Part shown: piece by piece, positions 1 to 9,096 of the stretch
Numbering within the stretch: the stretch's first letter is position 1
How the letters are laid out: every line of letters begins with the position of its first letter
Source: Acinetobacter celticus
Lineage (GTDB): Bacteria; Pseudomonadota; Gammaproteobacteria; Pseudomonadales; Moraxellaceae
Assembly: GCF_001707755.1 (NCBI RefSeq)
Contig: NZ_MBDL01000010.1
Coordinates: 333,650 to 397,649, forward strand
DNA: 64,000 bases
Direction: 5' to 3'
Program-made: the position numbers and the translations under genes
The notes under the pieces: generated by a model
The model's database searches: none
What the model saw: the letters and a program-made list of their open reading frames with translations, nothing else
What the model was told of the DNA's origin: nothing

Positions 1-155
1 TTTTATCATCTTCTGCTGTATACATTCAGCAAACTGAATTAGAAGCCAGTGACTGGTTTGTTTTGGGCTGGTTGACTGCTAAACAAGAAGTTTATGCACA
101 AAAACTACTGGAAGCGACTGAGCAATTTTTAGTTAGCCGCAAGTTTATAAAGTAA
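1..155 (+). CDS. CHAD-domain protein, C-terminal fragment
   Basis: The reading frame is open from the window edge to a TAA at 153-155, so only the last 50 residues are present. The tail contains DWFVLGWLTAKQEVYAQK, which aligns with TWFVVGWIAAEQAYIEQK near the end of the CYTH-CHAD protein encoded just downstream. This points to a second CHAD-domain protein lying immediately upstream in the same orientation. CHAD domains are helical and bind polyphosphate. The N-terminal part, including any CYTH domain, lies outside the window. The identification rests on similarity to the neighbour. Confidence 0.7.
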   Translation, partial: LSSSAVYIQQTELEASDWFVLGWLTAKQEVYAQKLLEATEQFLVSRKFIK

Positions 156-279
156 AATACGAAGCAGGCGGATATATTCGCCTGCTTTCATTATTTTGTT
201 TGTTTTTTAGGCATTCTATTTTATAGTCAAATCTACATCTTGTATGAGAGGCCTTGTGACCGACAAGGTTTTATCTATG

Positions 280-1743
280 TCAGAAATTGAGCTTAAATTT
301 CAAATTCCAGCTTCAAAACTCAAAGCTTTACGTCTCGCTTTGGGTCGTAAACAGCCTACAATCATATCACTTCATGCCAAATATTTTGATACAGCAGATC
401 ATTGTTTACAACAACATCACATCACCCTTCGGCAACGTTTCGAAAATGATATTTGGATACAAACCCTAAAAGTACCGAAGAACACGATTGAACGACTAGA
501 ACTAGAAACAAAGTTAGGAACACAAGAACCCACAACAATCGATCTGCAACGTAGTCTTCAACATCAAAAATTCCAAAAAAAATTGGCTCCCCTTCTGCAA
601 TGCTTGAAAGACCCGTTACAGATACAATTTGAAACTCAAATTAAAAGACAGCTCTATGTACAAAAACTAGAAGACAGTGAAATTGAAGTGGCTTTTGATC
701 AAGGAAAAGTCATGGCGAATCAACAGAGCCTTTCAATCAATGAAATTGAGTTTGAACTTAAGCAAGGCAATATTCATGATTTACTCGCGAGTATTCAACC
801 TTGGATTGAAAAATATCAAATTTGGCTGGATAGCAACAGTAAAGCCACAAAAGGACAAATGCTACAACAATCCCTTGAAACAGTGCCTGCTCAATATCAA
901 ACTAAATTAAGGCTCAATTCCAATGTCAGCGTTGCTCAAGCCTTACCTAAAATTGTTTCCAATTGCCTAGATCACTTACTTCCAAATGTCAGTGCAATTG
1001 CCAATCAGCAATCGAATGCGCTTCATATACATCAGGCTCGTGTCGCAATCCGGCGCCTGCGTAGTGCCCTTAAAACTTTTGAATCCTTATTTGATTGTGA
1101 AACTCAGGTTTGGCAAATACAGCTTGCTGAACTCTTTAAACATTTAGGAGGCGCTCGTGACCGTGATGCCTTAACTGAAAGTCTAATTCCACAATTAATA
1201 CAGGCAGGATCACCCATTACTGCATTACCTATGAACCAAACTCAGATCAATCAAGAGATAAGTAAAATTTTTCGTGCACCAGAAACCACAAAATTATGGT
1301 TGAAGTTAATCGAGTTTTCACATTTAGCCCAAACAAACAAGAAAAAACTAAAAAGCCAAATGGATAAAAAAATCAATAAAATGCATCTAAAAATTTGTCG
1401 CTCTAAAGACTTATTTGAACAAATGCCTGCTGAAGAAAAACATCAACTCCGTAAACGTGTAAAACGCTTACGCTACAGTATTGAATTTATTGCGACCTTG
1501 TACCCTAAAAAAGTAGTGAAACAATATTTAAAGGCACTTAAACCATTACAAGATAGTTTAGGTCGTTTTAATGATCTGAGTGTTGCTGATACATTATTTA
1601 AAAATGACTTAAAGCAACATCCTGAAACATGGTTTGTGGTGGGTTGGATTGCTGCTGAACAAGCATATATTGAACAAAAAATTCAACAGGACTTAGCTGT
1701 ATTTAGTCAAGTTCCATACTTCTGGGCTTGCTATACAACCTAG
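280..1743 (+). CDS. CYTH-CHAD domain protein, inorganic triphosphatase type
   Basis: The N-terminus carries the CYTH signature ExExK (E3, E5, K7 when counted from 280), which in this superfamily binds triphosphate and metal. The C-terminal half is a CHAD domain: HQARVAIRRLRSALKTF and later RKRVKRLRYSIEF supply the conserved His and Arg residues thought to bind polyphosphate. This architecture matches E. coli YgiF, a tripolyphosphatase. The frame is open back to an ATG at 244, but that start has no ribosome-binding site and would place 12 residues before the CYTH motif. The ATG at 280 follows AAGG at a suitable distance and is preferred. It follows a homologous CHAD gene tail. The substrate is inferred from the family. 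Confidence 0.85.
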   Translation, partial: SEIELKFQIPASKLKALRLALGRKQPTIISLHAKYFDTADHCLQQHHITLRQRFENDIWIQTLKVPKNTIERLELETKLGTQEPTTIDLQRSLQHQKFQKKLAPLLQCLKDPLQIQFETQIKRQLYVQKLEDSEIEVAFDQGKVMANQQSLSINEIEFELKQGNIHDLLASIQPWIEKYQIWLDSNSKATKGQMLQQSLETVPAQYQTKLRLNSNVSVAQALPKIVSNCLDHLLPNVSAIANQQSNALHIHQARVAIRRLRSALKTFESLFDCETQVWQIQLAELFKHLGGARDRDALTESLIPQLIQAGSPITALPMNQTQINQEISKIFRAPETTKLWLKLIEFSHLAQTNKKKLKSQMDKKINKMHLKICRSKDLFEQMPAEEKHQLRKRVKRLRYSIEFIATLYPKKVVKQYLKALKPLQDSLGRFNDLSVADTLFKNDLKQHPETWFVVGWIAAEQAYIEQKIQQDLAVFSQVPYFWACYTT

Positions 1744-1807
1744 CTCTATTTGGGTTGAATCCCCGTGATCAAAACCCATAACTCCACGTAGTCATGGGCA
1801 GTTTTCA

Positions 1808-2440
1808 CTATCTATATTTTCCAAAAACTTTCCATGTTTTATTGTCTGCTAAAGGGTCATTGTAACTATCATTGCGTTGCTTTCGTGGTTTATCTCGTGC
1901 ATCGACCAACTGAAATTCAGGCTCTACACTTAATACAATACCATTCACATAAAAACGCGTGCGCGTATATTCACTTTGCCCATACTGAAAAACGTAGGTA
2001 CGTAAGTCAATAAATTCACGATGTGCCACCAAGGCTGCCGTATCATCTGAATCTAGCCAACGGTGCATGGCTGCAATTTCCCCCGCTTCAAACTGCCCAC
2101 ATTTTTCAACTAAACTGGCAATTCCACGAAAAGTCTTCGATTCTTTTGCGCGAGTTTTATTAATCCGAATGCGATCTACATGAAAATAAAATAAAGGCAA
2201 ATTCAAATGGCTCGGTAAATGAACAGCATCCACAGTTTCATCTTCCATAAAAGGCTGAAATAAATCCTGTGCGCGCTCAATTAAACCGTCCCATTGCTTA
2301 TAATAATCATCAACTTCTGATTTTGTACCGTAATAAATTGGTAGCCCTTCAACATTGGCTAAATTACTTGGTGGCCAAATATTTTGGCGTAGCAAAGCAA
2401 TATCACTTTTTAAACTTTGTACCGCAATGGCATCTGGCAT
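1808..2440 (-). CDS. Conserved hypothetical protein, 210 aa
   Basis: I do not recognise this protein. It is soluble, with no signal peptide or membrane segment, rich in Asp, Arg and Tyr, with a basic C-terminus. It has normal codon use for the neighbourhood. It is convergent with the CYTH-CHAD gene (65 bp between stops) and divergent from the DUF3144 gene, from which it is separated by about 105 bp that must hold both promoters. It may be a genus-restricted family. No catalytic motif could be picked out by eye. Confidence 0.7.
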   Translation of the reverse strand: MPDAIAVQSLKSDIALLRQNIWPPSNLANVEGLPIYYGTKSEVDDYYKQWDGLIERAQDLFQPFMEDETVDAVHLPSHLNLPLFYFHVDRIRINKTRAKESKTFRGIASLVEKCGQFEAGEIAAMHRWLDSDDTAALVAHREFIDLRTYVFQYGQSEYTRTRFYVNGIVLSVEPEFQLVDARDKPRKQRNDSYNDPLADNKTWKVFGKYR

Positions 2441-2546
2441 ATAGAATTCCTTTTATGCTTAGGCTATTTTAGATTAAGTCAAAGGTTTTGTTTCTGCAAG
2501 GCTTTGCCTATAATTAGGCTTTAAGATTTTATGTTAGGAAAAATTC

Positions 2547-2942
2547 ATGGTTCAAAAAATTGAAGCCACCGATGTCACCGAAGAAGAAGCGCTAAATGCA
2601 AAATTCTTTGAACGTGCCGATGAATTTATCAAGCAAGCCAATGAATTTTGCCAAGTCGAAAAAGGCAGTCAGATCAAACCTGCTGAAATGCGCGGTCAAG
2701 TAAGTGCTGCTATGTTATTTGCAACGGCTCGTTTTAATACTTGGGTTGCAGCTAACGGTTTTAAAGATGGCAATGAAATGCGCGAAGCCAAAGACCAAGT
2801 AATGTCTTATGTTCTTCAACAGTTTCAAATGATGCTTGAAGATAATTTTGATGAATACTGTGAACAGTTCGAAAACTATTTACGTTTCCGTCACAATGAA
2901 GAGTTTCATGCCAATAAACATGATCACGATCATAAACATTAA
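2547..2942 (+). CDS. DUF3144 family protein
   Basis: This is a small acidic helical protein of 131 residues that matches the DUF3144 pattern: an FxERADxFIxxAN segment near residue 21, then a central AAMLFATARFNTW segment. The function of the family is unknown. The last 12 residues are His/Asp-rich (HANKHDHDHKH), which could bind metal, although such tails are common and often incidental. The ATG at 2547 is preceded by AGGA eight bases upstream. A rho-independent terminator follows directly, so this is a single-gene transcript. Confidence 0.85.
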   Translation: MVQKIEATDVTEEEALNAKFFERADEFIKQANEFCQVEKGSQIKPAEMRGQVSAAMLFATARFNTWVAANGFKDGNEMREAKDQVMSYVLQQFQMMLEDNFDEYCEQFENYLRFRHNEEFHANKHDHDHKH

Positions 2943-2963
2943 GATTGTTAACTTATTGTTTTG

Positions 2964-2985
2964 AAAGCCCTTCGGGGCTTTTTTA
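2964..2985 (+). terminator. Rho-independent terminator after DUF3144 gene
   Basis: A 6-7 bp stem AAGCCC/GGGCTT is closed by a UUCG tetraloop and followed by a T6 run. Confidence 0.9.
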
Positions 2986-3130
2986 ATTTCTTCTATTCCA
3001 ATACTGATAAAGAATGAGAAAAATCATTTTTTTCATAACCCACCTTTAGTCGAAAATAAACTCATTTGATAAAAAACTCATGCAAAATAACAATTAAATA
3101 TCAATAATTGACATAGCATTAAGGACGGTT

Positions 3131-3373
3131 ATGCAACAATTAAAATTTGGCATTGAGGAGTTTTTTGATTTGGCTTGTCCTTTAATTCATCATGTCCTGA
3201 ACTGTTTTGGCACATACCGCGTTATGTTTACATCCAACTTCCCTATGGATAGTGTAAGCACTTCATTGCCCCATATTCTTGATGCCTTTAGTGATGCTGT
3301 CATTGCATATGCCCCCAATGCACTTGAATTAGTTTTTCTCCATAATGCAAAACAATTTTATCGGCTCAAATAA
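3131..3373 (+). pseudogene. C-terminal remnant of an amidohydrolase-2 family gene
   Basis: This 80-residue frame reads like the end of a TIM-barrel metal-dependent amidohydrolase (amidohydrolase 2). It has CFGTYRVMFTSNFPMD, equivalent to the family's FGxDRVMFGSNxPxD with the metal-site Asp, and ends in FLHNAKQFYRLK, equivalent to the family's terminal NAxxFYRL. Intact relatives are about 280-300 residues, and no upstream coding sequence of the family is visible between 2990 and 3130. The ATG has a good ribosome-binding site (AAGGA, five bases upstream), so a short peptide could still be made. I call it a remnant from its length and family; the reading frame itself is intact. Confidence 0.65.
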
Positions 3374-3494
3374 AAAAGCGTCGTTTTTTCACATCTTTAA
3401 TAAGATTGACACTTCATTCAAACTTAAAACCGCAATTTTTTATCTAAAATTTAAATGACATTCTAAAATAATATTGGCTTTTTAAATGTACACC

Positions 3495-3523
3495 TTGTAT
3501 TTACCCCCTAAACAATCTAAAAT
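3495..3523 (+). promoter_or_regulatory. Sigma-70 promoter of rpsF operon
   Basis: TTGTAT at 3495-3500 and TAAAAT at 3518-3523 are separated by exactly 17 bp. The predicted transcription start is near 3530, giving a leader of about 88 nt before rpsF. Confidence 0.6.
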
Positions 3524-3524
3524 T

Positions 3525-3617
3525 CAGCCTTCGCAATTTTTTGCGACACAACTTCGGTTGTGACTCCTTGCTTCAGACAATTGCGTTTGGGGCTGTATAA
3601 TCCGTAAGGAGCTGACA
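3525..3617 (+). promoter_or_regulatory. Structured rpsF leader, candidate S6:S18 autoregulatory element
   Basis: Several helices can be drawn. CGCAATT (3532-3538) pairs with AATTGCG (3579-3585), and inside it CACAAC/GTTGTG (3547-3562) forms a hairpin with a UUCG loop. CTCCTT (3564-3569) is complementary to AAGGAG (3606-3611), the rpsF ribosome-binding site, and CCG (3602-3604) sits directly beside that helix. S6:S18 complexes are known to bind a leader motif containing CCG in their own mRNA. The anti-SD helix and the outer stem are either mutually exclusive or form a pseudoknot. The fold is seen in the sequence; the S6:S18 assignment is inference. Confidence 0.55.
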
Positions 3618-4004
3618 ATGCGTCATTACGAAATCGTACTTTTAGTACACCCTGATCAAAGCGATCAAGTGGTTGGTATGGTAGAACGCTATATCTCTCA
3701 CATCAAAGATGCTGAAGGTCAAATTCACCGTTTAGAAGATTGGGGCCGTCGTCAATTGGCTTACCCAATTAACAAAATTCATAAAGCGCACTACATTTTG
3801 ATGAATGTCGAATGTGGTCAAACTACGCTTGATGAGCTTGAAGAATTGTTCCGTTACAACGATGCAATCATTCGTAGCCTTATCATCCGTCGTGAAAATG
3901 CAATCACTGAAGAGTCATTGCTTGCGAAAAGTGCTGAAGAAAAGCGTGCGCGTAAAGCTCAACGTGAAGAAGCACAACACAATCAAGACTCTGCTGAAGC
4001 ATAA
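3618..4004 (+). CDS. rpsF: 30S ribosomal protein S6
   Basis: This small-subunit protein pairs with S18 on the central domain of 16S rRNA. The N-terminus [18 protein letters not shown] and the segment [20 protein letters not shown] are highly conserved S6 features. The length of 128 residues includes the charged, Glu/Ala-rich C-terminal tail usual in gammaproteobacteria. It has a strong ribosome-binding site, TAAGGAG. It is first in an rpsF-rpsR-rplI operon, and unlike E. coli there is no priB between rpsF and rpsR (11 bp gap). Confidence 0.98.
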   Translation: MRHYEIVLLVHPDQSDQVVGMVERYISHIKDAEGQIHRLEDWGRRQLAYPINKIHKAHYILMNVECGQTTLDELEELFRYNDAIIRSLIIRRENAITEESLLAKSAEEKRARKAQREEAQHNQDSAEA

Positions 4005-4015
4005 GGAGAACATAA

Positions 4016-4243
4016 ATGGCACGTTTTTACCGTCGTCGCAAGTTCTGCCGCTTTACAGCTGAGAAAGTTGCTTACATCGACTACAAAGATATCGACACTT
4101 TAAAACAGTACGTTACTGAAAACGGCAAAATTGTTCCTAGCCGTATTACAGGTACTAAAGCTCGTTACCAACGTCAATTAGCGCTTGCTATTAAACAAGC
4201 TCGCTACTTGTCTTTGATCCCTTACACTGACAATCATAAGTGA
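4016..4243 (+). CDS. rpsR: 30S ribosomal protein S18
   Basis: The 75-residue protein has the S18 hallmark [16 protein letters not shown] and the core [18 protein letters not shown], followed by the RNA-binding [14 protein letters not shown] helix. It binds with S6 to 16S rRNA. It follows rpsF by 11 bp with a GGAG ribosome-binding site and precedes rplI by 9 bp, so the three genes form one transcript. Confidence 0.98.
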   Translation: MARFYRRRKFCRFTAEKVAYIDYKDIDTLKQYVTENGKIVPSRITGTKARYQRQLALAIKQARYLSLIPYTDNHK

Positions 4244-4252
4244 GGTTGAGCT

Positions 4253-4699
4253 GTGGATATTATTTTATTACAACGCGTTAAAAACCTTGGTAAATTAGGC
4301 GATAAAGTTTCAGTTAAAGCTGGTTACGGCCGCAACTACCTTATCCCTCAAGGTCAAGCAGTAGCAGCGACTGAGTCGAATACTGCTGCTTTTGAAGCTC
4401 GTCGTGCAGAACTTGAGAAAGCTGAAGCTGGTATTTTAGCTGCTGCTCAAGCACGTGCTGACCAATTAGACGAAGTTAACATCGTAATCACTGCGAAAGC
4501 TGGTGATGAAGGTAAACTATTCGGTTCTATCGGTACTCGTGATATCGCTGACGCGTTAACAAATGCTGGTCTTGAAGTTGACCGTGCAGAAGTTCGTTTA
4601 CCGAACGGTGCACTTCGTCACACTGGCGAATTCAACATCGCAATCCAATTGCACCATGATGTTGTTGCTGAAGTTCTCGTTACTATCGTAGCTGAGTAA
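4253..4699 (+). CDS. rplI: 50S ribosomal protein L9
   Basis: L9 binds 23S rRNA at the base of the L1 stalk. The N-terminal domain is canonical ([17 protein letters not shown], then [13 protein letters not shown]), followed by a long connecting helix and the C-terminal domain with [16 protein letters not shown]. The length of 148 residues is standard. The start is a GTG at 4253, fixed by the L9 N-terminus and by GAGG just upstream; no ATG start fits. It is last in the operon, and a strong terminator follows. Confidence 0.98.
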   Translation: MDIILLQRVKNLGKLGDKVSVKAGYGRNYLIPQGQAVAATESNTAAFEARRAELEKAEAGILAAAQARADQLDEVNIVITAKAGDEGKLFGSIGTRDIADALTNAGLEVDRAEVRLPNGALRHTGEFNIAIQLHHDVVAEVLVTIVAE

Positions 4700-4711
4700 T
4701 TTTTGCAAAGA

Positions 4712-4741
4712 AAAGAGCATGCTTTGGCATGCTCTTTTTTT
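4712..4741 (+). terminator. Terminator of rpsF-rpsR-rplI
   Basis: An 11-bp perfect stem, AAAGAGCATGC/GCATGCTCTTT, has a 4-nt loop and a T run. Confidence 0.93.
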
Positions 4742-4888
4742 ATCTAAAATTTATCATTTATTTTTTCATTGTTATAATTCTCTCTTTTAATAAATCTATT
4801 CAGCAAATCCTCTTTGTTTTGCTTTAAGATAAGCTTTTGAGCTTCTCTGCTCTCTTCAAAATTTACAATTTTTAGGTCAAGGATTTAT

Positions 4889-6337
4889 ATGTCTCAGGCT
4901 GCCGCCCCTGTTCCCAAAAATACTTTTAATAAAGATGCTAAATCGAATGATTCTGCACAGCAATTAAAAGAATTTCGTACGCCACCTCATAACTTGGCGA
5001 TAGAACAAGCTGTACTTGCTGCATTAATGACAGTTGCTGAATCTTTTGAACAAGTCGGTGATGTACTCACAGAAGCAGATTTTTATGCGACACGGCATAA
5101 ATATATTTTCCGTGCCATTGAGCAACTCTCTAAAGAAAGCTCACCTTATGATGCTGTATTGGTTCACGACTGGTTAACCAAACAAAATTTGCTTGATGCC
5201 ATTGGCGGCGAAGAATATCTGATGCAATTAATGTCAGATTCGCCTTCTAGTTTTTATAACTTAGAAACCTATGCCAATAAAATTAAAGAGTTTTCGACCT
5301 TAAGAAGCATGATTAAAGTCAGCAGTGAAATTCTGCAAAATGCCTATGACACCAAAGGTCGCACCGTTAGCGAAATTTTAGATTTAGCTGAAACCAATAT
5401 TTTCTCTATTGCAGAACAACACAATAACAATGCAAAAGCACAGGGCCCAAAGCCCATTAATTCAGTCGTGGCAGACGTATTTGACAAATTAAATGAACTT
5501 TCACAAATGGAAGGCAGTATTACTGGCCTAACCACTGGTTTTGTTGAGCTGGATAATAAAACTTCAGGTATGCAGTCGGGTGACTTAATTATTGTCGCTG
5601 CCCGTCCATCTATGGGTAAAACCACGTTTGCTATGAACTTGGTCGAAAGTGTTTTATTTAATAATAACTTACCTGCATTGGTTTATTCAATGGAAATGCC
5701 TGCAGACTCCATTGCCATGCGTCTCATTTCATCTTTTGGCCGTGTCCATCAAGGGCATTTACGTTCAGGTAAAATGGATGCAGATGAATGGTCTAAGGTT
5801 ACCAGTACCATTGTGCATTTACAGGAAAAGAACCTTTATATTGATGATTCTTCAGCACTGCCACCGACAGAATTACGTGCACGTGCGCGCCGAATTGCGA
5901 AAATGCACGGCGGTAAACTGGGCTGTATTATGGTCGATTACCTACAGTTAATGAAAGTACCGGGTATGGGTGACAATCGTGTGGGTGAGATTTCTGAAAT
6001 TTCACGAAGCTTAAAAGCCCTAGCCAAAGAAATGCAATGCCCTGTTATTGCCTTATCTCAGCTTAACCGTGCGTTGGAGAATCGCCCCAATAAACGCCCT
6101 GTAATGTCCGATTTACGTGAATCTGGTGCCATTGAGCAGGATGCCGATTTGATTATGTTTATTTACCGTGACGAAGTGTATAACAAAGAATCAAAAGAAG
6201 CCGGTACAGCGGAAATTATTATTGGTAAACAACGTAACGGCCCAATTGGTTCACTCCGTTTGGCGTTTGAAGGGCAATACACTCGCTTTAGTAACCTGTC
6301 ACCTGAGTTTTATGCCCAGTATGATGATGGTGAATAA
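4889..6337 (+). CDS. dnaB: Replicative DNA helicase DnaB
   Basis: This is the hexameric 5'-3' helicase of the replication fork. The N-terminal DnaG-interacting domain starts at PPHNLAIEQAVLAALM, and the RecA-like domain has Walker A ARPSMGKTT (Lys244), Walker B IMVDYLQLM, and the DnaB4-type segment SQLNRALENRPNKRPVMSDLRESG. At 482 residues there is no intein. The N-terminal extension before the first domain (about 30 residues, Ala/Pro/Lys-rich) is poorly conserved. The order dnaB then alr is shared with E. coli. A terminator follows. Confidence 0.98.
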   Translation: MSQAAAPVPKNTFNKDAKSNDSAQQLKEFRTPPHNLAIEQAVLAALMTVAESFEQVGDVLTEADFYATRHKYIFRAIEQLSKESSPYDAVLVHDWLTKQNLLDAIGGEEYLMQLMSDSPSSFYNLETYANKIKEFSTLRSMIKVSSEILQNAYDTKGRTVSEILDLAETNIFSIAEQHNNNAKAQGPKPINSVVADVFDKLNELSQMEGSITGLTTGFVELDNKTSGMQSGDLIIVAARPSMGKTTFAMNLVESVLFNNNLPALVYSMEMPADSIAMRLISSFGRVHQGHLRSGKMDADEWSKVTSTIVHLQEKNLYIDDSSALPPTELRARARRIAKMHGGKLGCIMVDYLQLMKVPGMGDNRVGEISEISRSLKALAKEMQCPVIALSQLNRALENRPNKRPVMSDLRESGAIEQDADLIMFIYRDEVYNKESKEAGTAEIIIGKQRNGPIGSLRLAFEGQYTRFSNLSPEFYAQYDDGE

Positions 6338-6340
6338 TTT

Positions 6341-6375
6341 AAAAGAGCAAGTGTCCATCACTTGCTCTTTTTTTT
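6341..6375 (+). terminator. Terminator of dnaB
   Basis: The stem AAAAGAGCAAGTG pairs with CACTTGCTCTTTT and is followed by T residues. Confidence 0.9.
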
Positions 6376-6682
6376 CAATTAGCGACCCCATACACCTGTC
6401 ATCCAATTGCAATCAAATAAATTTGACTGATTTTTATCACTCTAATCTACAAATAAATCTAATTCTTTTGATCTAACTTTGTAACATCTGCATAAAACAG
6501 AATAATCAGTATTAAAAATCGCAGCCCTATCCCATCATTTAATCAAAGGTGCAAAATTCGCCCTGCAAATTTCTATCTATAAGCGCTAAAATACAGACAC
6601 TATAAAGCCAAATGATAAAACGGCTTTAAATTGACTGAATCTGCATGATCCAGAAATAAATTAATCCTCAGGAGTTATTCGG
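6376..6682. other. dnaB-alr intergenic region
   Basis: About 300 bp of AT-rich sequence lies between the dnaB terminator and alr. It must contain the alr promoter; a TAAAAT at about 6586-6591 is a possible -10 element. I see no coding sequence or convincing structure. Confidence 0.4.
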
Positions 6683-7756
6683 GTGCGCCAAGCAACAGTT
6701 TATATTGACCGTGAAGCCCTTCAATATAATTTAAACCGTGTCAAACAACTTGCACCAACCGCTAAAATCGTCAGCATGGTTAAAGCCAATGCTTACGGAC
6801 ATGGAGTTAAAGACTGCTTAGCAGCCTTACAAGACAGCGATGCCTTTGGTGTCGCCTGCCTACAAGAAGCCTTAGAAATTCGTGAATTAGGCTTTCAACA
6901 ACCAATCACCTTAATTGAAGGGATTTTCTCTGCTGATGAAATGCAGATTGCAATTGACCATGAGATTGAATGCCTTGTGCATCATCAGCAGCAGTTAGAT
7001 TGGCTTCGTGCACATAAAGATGCGTACATTGCTAAAAACCTGAAAGTTTGGGTAAAACTAAACAGTGGTATGAACCGATTAGGCTTCAAAGTCACTGAAA
7101 TTATTGATGTCATTCACACATTAAAAGCCGAAGGTTTTACCTGTGTATTGGTCATGCATTTCGCCAATGCTGACGCTGACAATCACCCTTTAAACGACCA
7201 ACAACGTGCACAATTTTTACAAGTCAAAGAAGCCTGCGCCCCTATCATGGCTTCTTGTTGTAATTCAGCGGCGATTTATAAATGGCCTGAATTAAATTTC
7301 GATTTTGTACGTCCAGGTATTATGTTATACGGTGCATCGCCTTTTGCCGATAAAACCATTCATGATTTAGATTTAAAACCTGTCATGACATTTACAGCTG
7401 AAATTATTGCCTTAAATACCATTCAAGCAGGTGAATCTGTCGGTTATGGCTCTACTTTTGTAGCAGATAATGACATTGAGTTAGCCATTGTTTCTATTGG
7501 TTATGGTGATGGCTATCCTCGTGCATTCCCTAAACAGAACTATGTTTCAATCAATGGTCAACAGGCTCCTCTTATTGGCCGTGTAGCAATGGATATGATT
7601 GCCATCGATACCACAGGCTTGAATGTACAAATAGGCGCAAAAGTCGAATTATGGGGTAAAACTCGTTTGGTCGATGATGTCGCAGAAACCAATGGCACCA
7701 TTGGTTATGAACTACTCTGTCGTTTAAGTGCACGTCCTGTACGTAAAACAAACTAA
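6683..7756 (+). CDS. alr: Alanine racemase
   Basis: This PLP enzyme makes D-alanine for peptidoglycan. The PLP lysine is Lys34 in MVKANAYGHG, and the second catalytic base is Tyr255 in GESVGYGSTF, the same residue numbers as in E. coli Alr. The C-terminal barrel has VDDVAETNGTIGYELLCRL. The 357-residue length is standard. The start is a GTG at 6683 with CAGGAG upstream. It is probably a monocistronic unit downstream of dnaB; no second racemase (dadX) is visible here. Confidence 0.97.
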   Translation: MRQATVYIDREALQYNLNRVKQLAPTAKIVSMVKANAYGHGVKDCLAALQDSDAFGVACLQEALEIRELGFQQPITLIEGIFSADEMQIAIDHEIECLVHHQQQLDWLRAHKDAYIAKNLKVWVKLNSGMNRLGFKVTEIIDVIHTLKAEGFTCVLVMHFANADADNHPLNDQQRAQFLQVKEACAPIMASCCNSAAIYKWPELNFDFVRPGIMLYGASPFADKTIHDLDLKPVMTFTAEIIALNTIQAGESVGYGSTFVADNDIELAIVSIGYGDGYPRAFPKQNYVSINGQQAPLIGRVAMDMIAIDTTGLNVQIGAKVELWGKTRLVDDVAETNGTIGYELLCRLSARPVRKTN

Positions 7757-7792
7757 GTTCTTCGTGTAGCAATAAAAAACATCTGTTAGGCA

Positions 7793-7826
7793 ATGCCAGT
7801 CAGTTAAAAATTGACTGGCATCTTCT
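7793..7826 (+). terminator. Terminator of alr
   Basis: The stem ATGCCAGTCA/TGACTGGCAT is followed by a T-rich stretch. Confidence 0.8.
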
Positions 7827-8094
7827 TTTTAAATTCATAATTTTATTCGATATGTAAAACATCATCCACAACGCCCAAAGCAAAATCACTTTGAAAAAGT
7901 AAGGCTTCTACGATTACTGATTAATGAATAAAAGGTATTTGAGCAATTTTATAGTGAGATACATCATAAAATGCCTTTAATTACGAACTCAAAATATAGA
8001 AGGATTTTTTTGGGAAACACTTGCGAAATATATGGAGATTTCTTATTGTGTTTATCGCGTTACCTTAAATTACTTAAAGATTATTTTAGCCATT

Positions 8095-9096
8095 ATGTCC
8101 TCACAAGAAAAAGAAACCTCCAACAGCCTCTATCGGCAGTGGCAAATACTTTCGCGCCTATCTACAGGAAAGTGGATGGGCACACGTGAGTTACAGGAAA
8201 CCCTCATTCGTGAAGGAATTGATATTAGCTTGCGTACTATTCAGCGCGACTTAAATCAAATCTCGCAACGGTTTCCTATCGAAAGCAGCAAAACATCACC
8301 ACAAGGTTGGAGATGGCGCTCAGATGCACCCATTCAAAGCTTACCGCACATGACCAGCTCACAAGCAGTCACCTTTATGATGGTGGAGGAACACCTCAAA
8401 CATTTGCTACCACCAAGTCTTATTGATGAAATGAGCCCATGGTTTGATTTGGCACGAAGAAGCCTATCTACACAAAATAATGTACGCCAATGGGTTAATC
8501 GTGTGCGTATTGTTCCTGCAACACAACCGCTTATTCCTCCAATTGTGGATAAAACCTCACAACAGGCGATTTATGAAGGCTTATTACAAGATAAGCAACT
8601 TGAATGTGTATATCAGGGCTTAGGGCCATCAAGTGAAGAAAAAACCTATACGCTAAACCCTCTGGCTTTGGTTCAAAAAGGTGCAATTATTTATTTAATT
8701 TGTACGCGACATGACAAAACTGATATTCAAACCTTTGCCTTACACCGCTTTAAATCGGCGACTGTGTTGAATTCACGTGCATTACATCCCGTTAATTTTG
8801 ATATTGATGCTTATATTGATTCTGGCGCACTTGGCTTTAGAGTCGATTTCAATAAACCGACTGAAAATGTACATTTAAAGCTGTTGATGAATGAACAAGA
8901 AACCTATTATTTTGAAGAAACGCAGCTCAGTAAAGATCAAATCATTGAAAAACAAGCCGATGGATTAAGTTGTGTTTCAGCAGATGTCCCCTTTACATCT
9001 CAATTGGTGTGGTGGCTTCGCAGTTTTGGTAATCGTATTCAACATATAGAACCTGAAGAAGTATTGAATGCTGTCCGTCAGGTGAATCAGCCCTAA
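8095..9096 (+). CDS. WYL-domain transcriptional regulator
   Basis: The N-terminal region is a winged helix-turn-helix of the DeoR/HTH_11 type (RQWQILSRLSTGKWMGTREL, then ISLRTIQRDLNQIS). The rest is a WYL domain, with LNPLALVQKGAIIYLICTRHD and FALHRFKSA. WYL domains sense ligands and are common in regulators of DNA damage, defence and metabolism; the target here is unknown. The frame is open from 8032, but the ATG at 8095 (MSSQEKETSN) sits right before the helix-turn-helix, and the upstream 21 residues look non-coding. Neither start has a strong ribosome-binding site. It stands alone. Confidence 0.85.
   Translation: MSSQEKETSNSLYRQWQILSRLSTGKWMGTRELQETLIREGIDISLRTIQRDLNQISQRFPIESSKTSPQGWRWRSDAPIQSLPHMTSSQAVTFMMVEEHLKHLLPPSLIDEMSPWFDLARRSLSTQNNVRQWVNRVRIVPATQPLIPPIVDKTSQQAIYEGLLQDKQLECVYQGLGPSSEEKTYTLNPLALVQKGAIIYLICTRHDKTDIQTFALHRFKSATVLNSRALHPVNFDIDAYIDSGALGFRVDFNKPTENVHLKLLMNEQETYYFEETQLSKDQIIEKQADGLSCVSADVPFTSQLVWWLRSFGNRIQHIEPEEVLNAVRQVNQP

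Noticed and set aside
4889..6337. Intein or insertion in dnaB
   Set aside because: The length and motif spacing match an ordinary DnaB.
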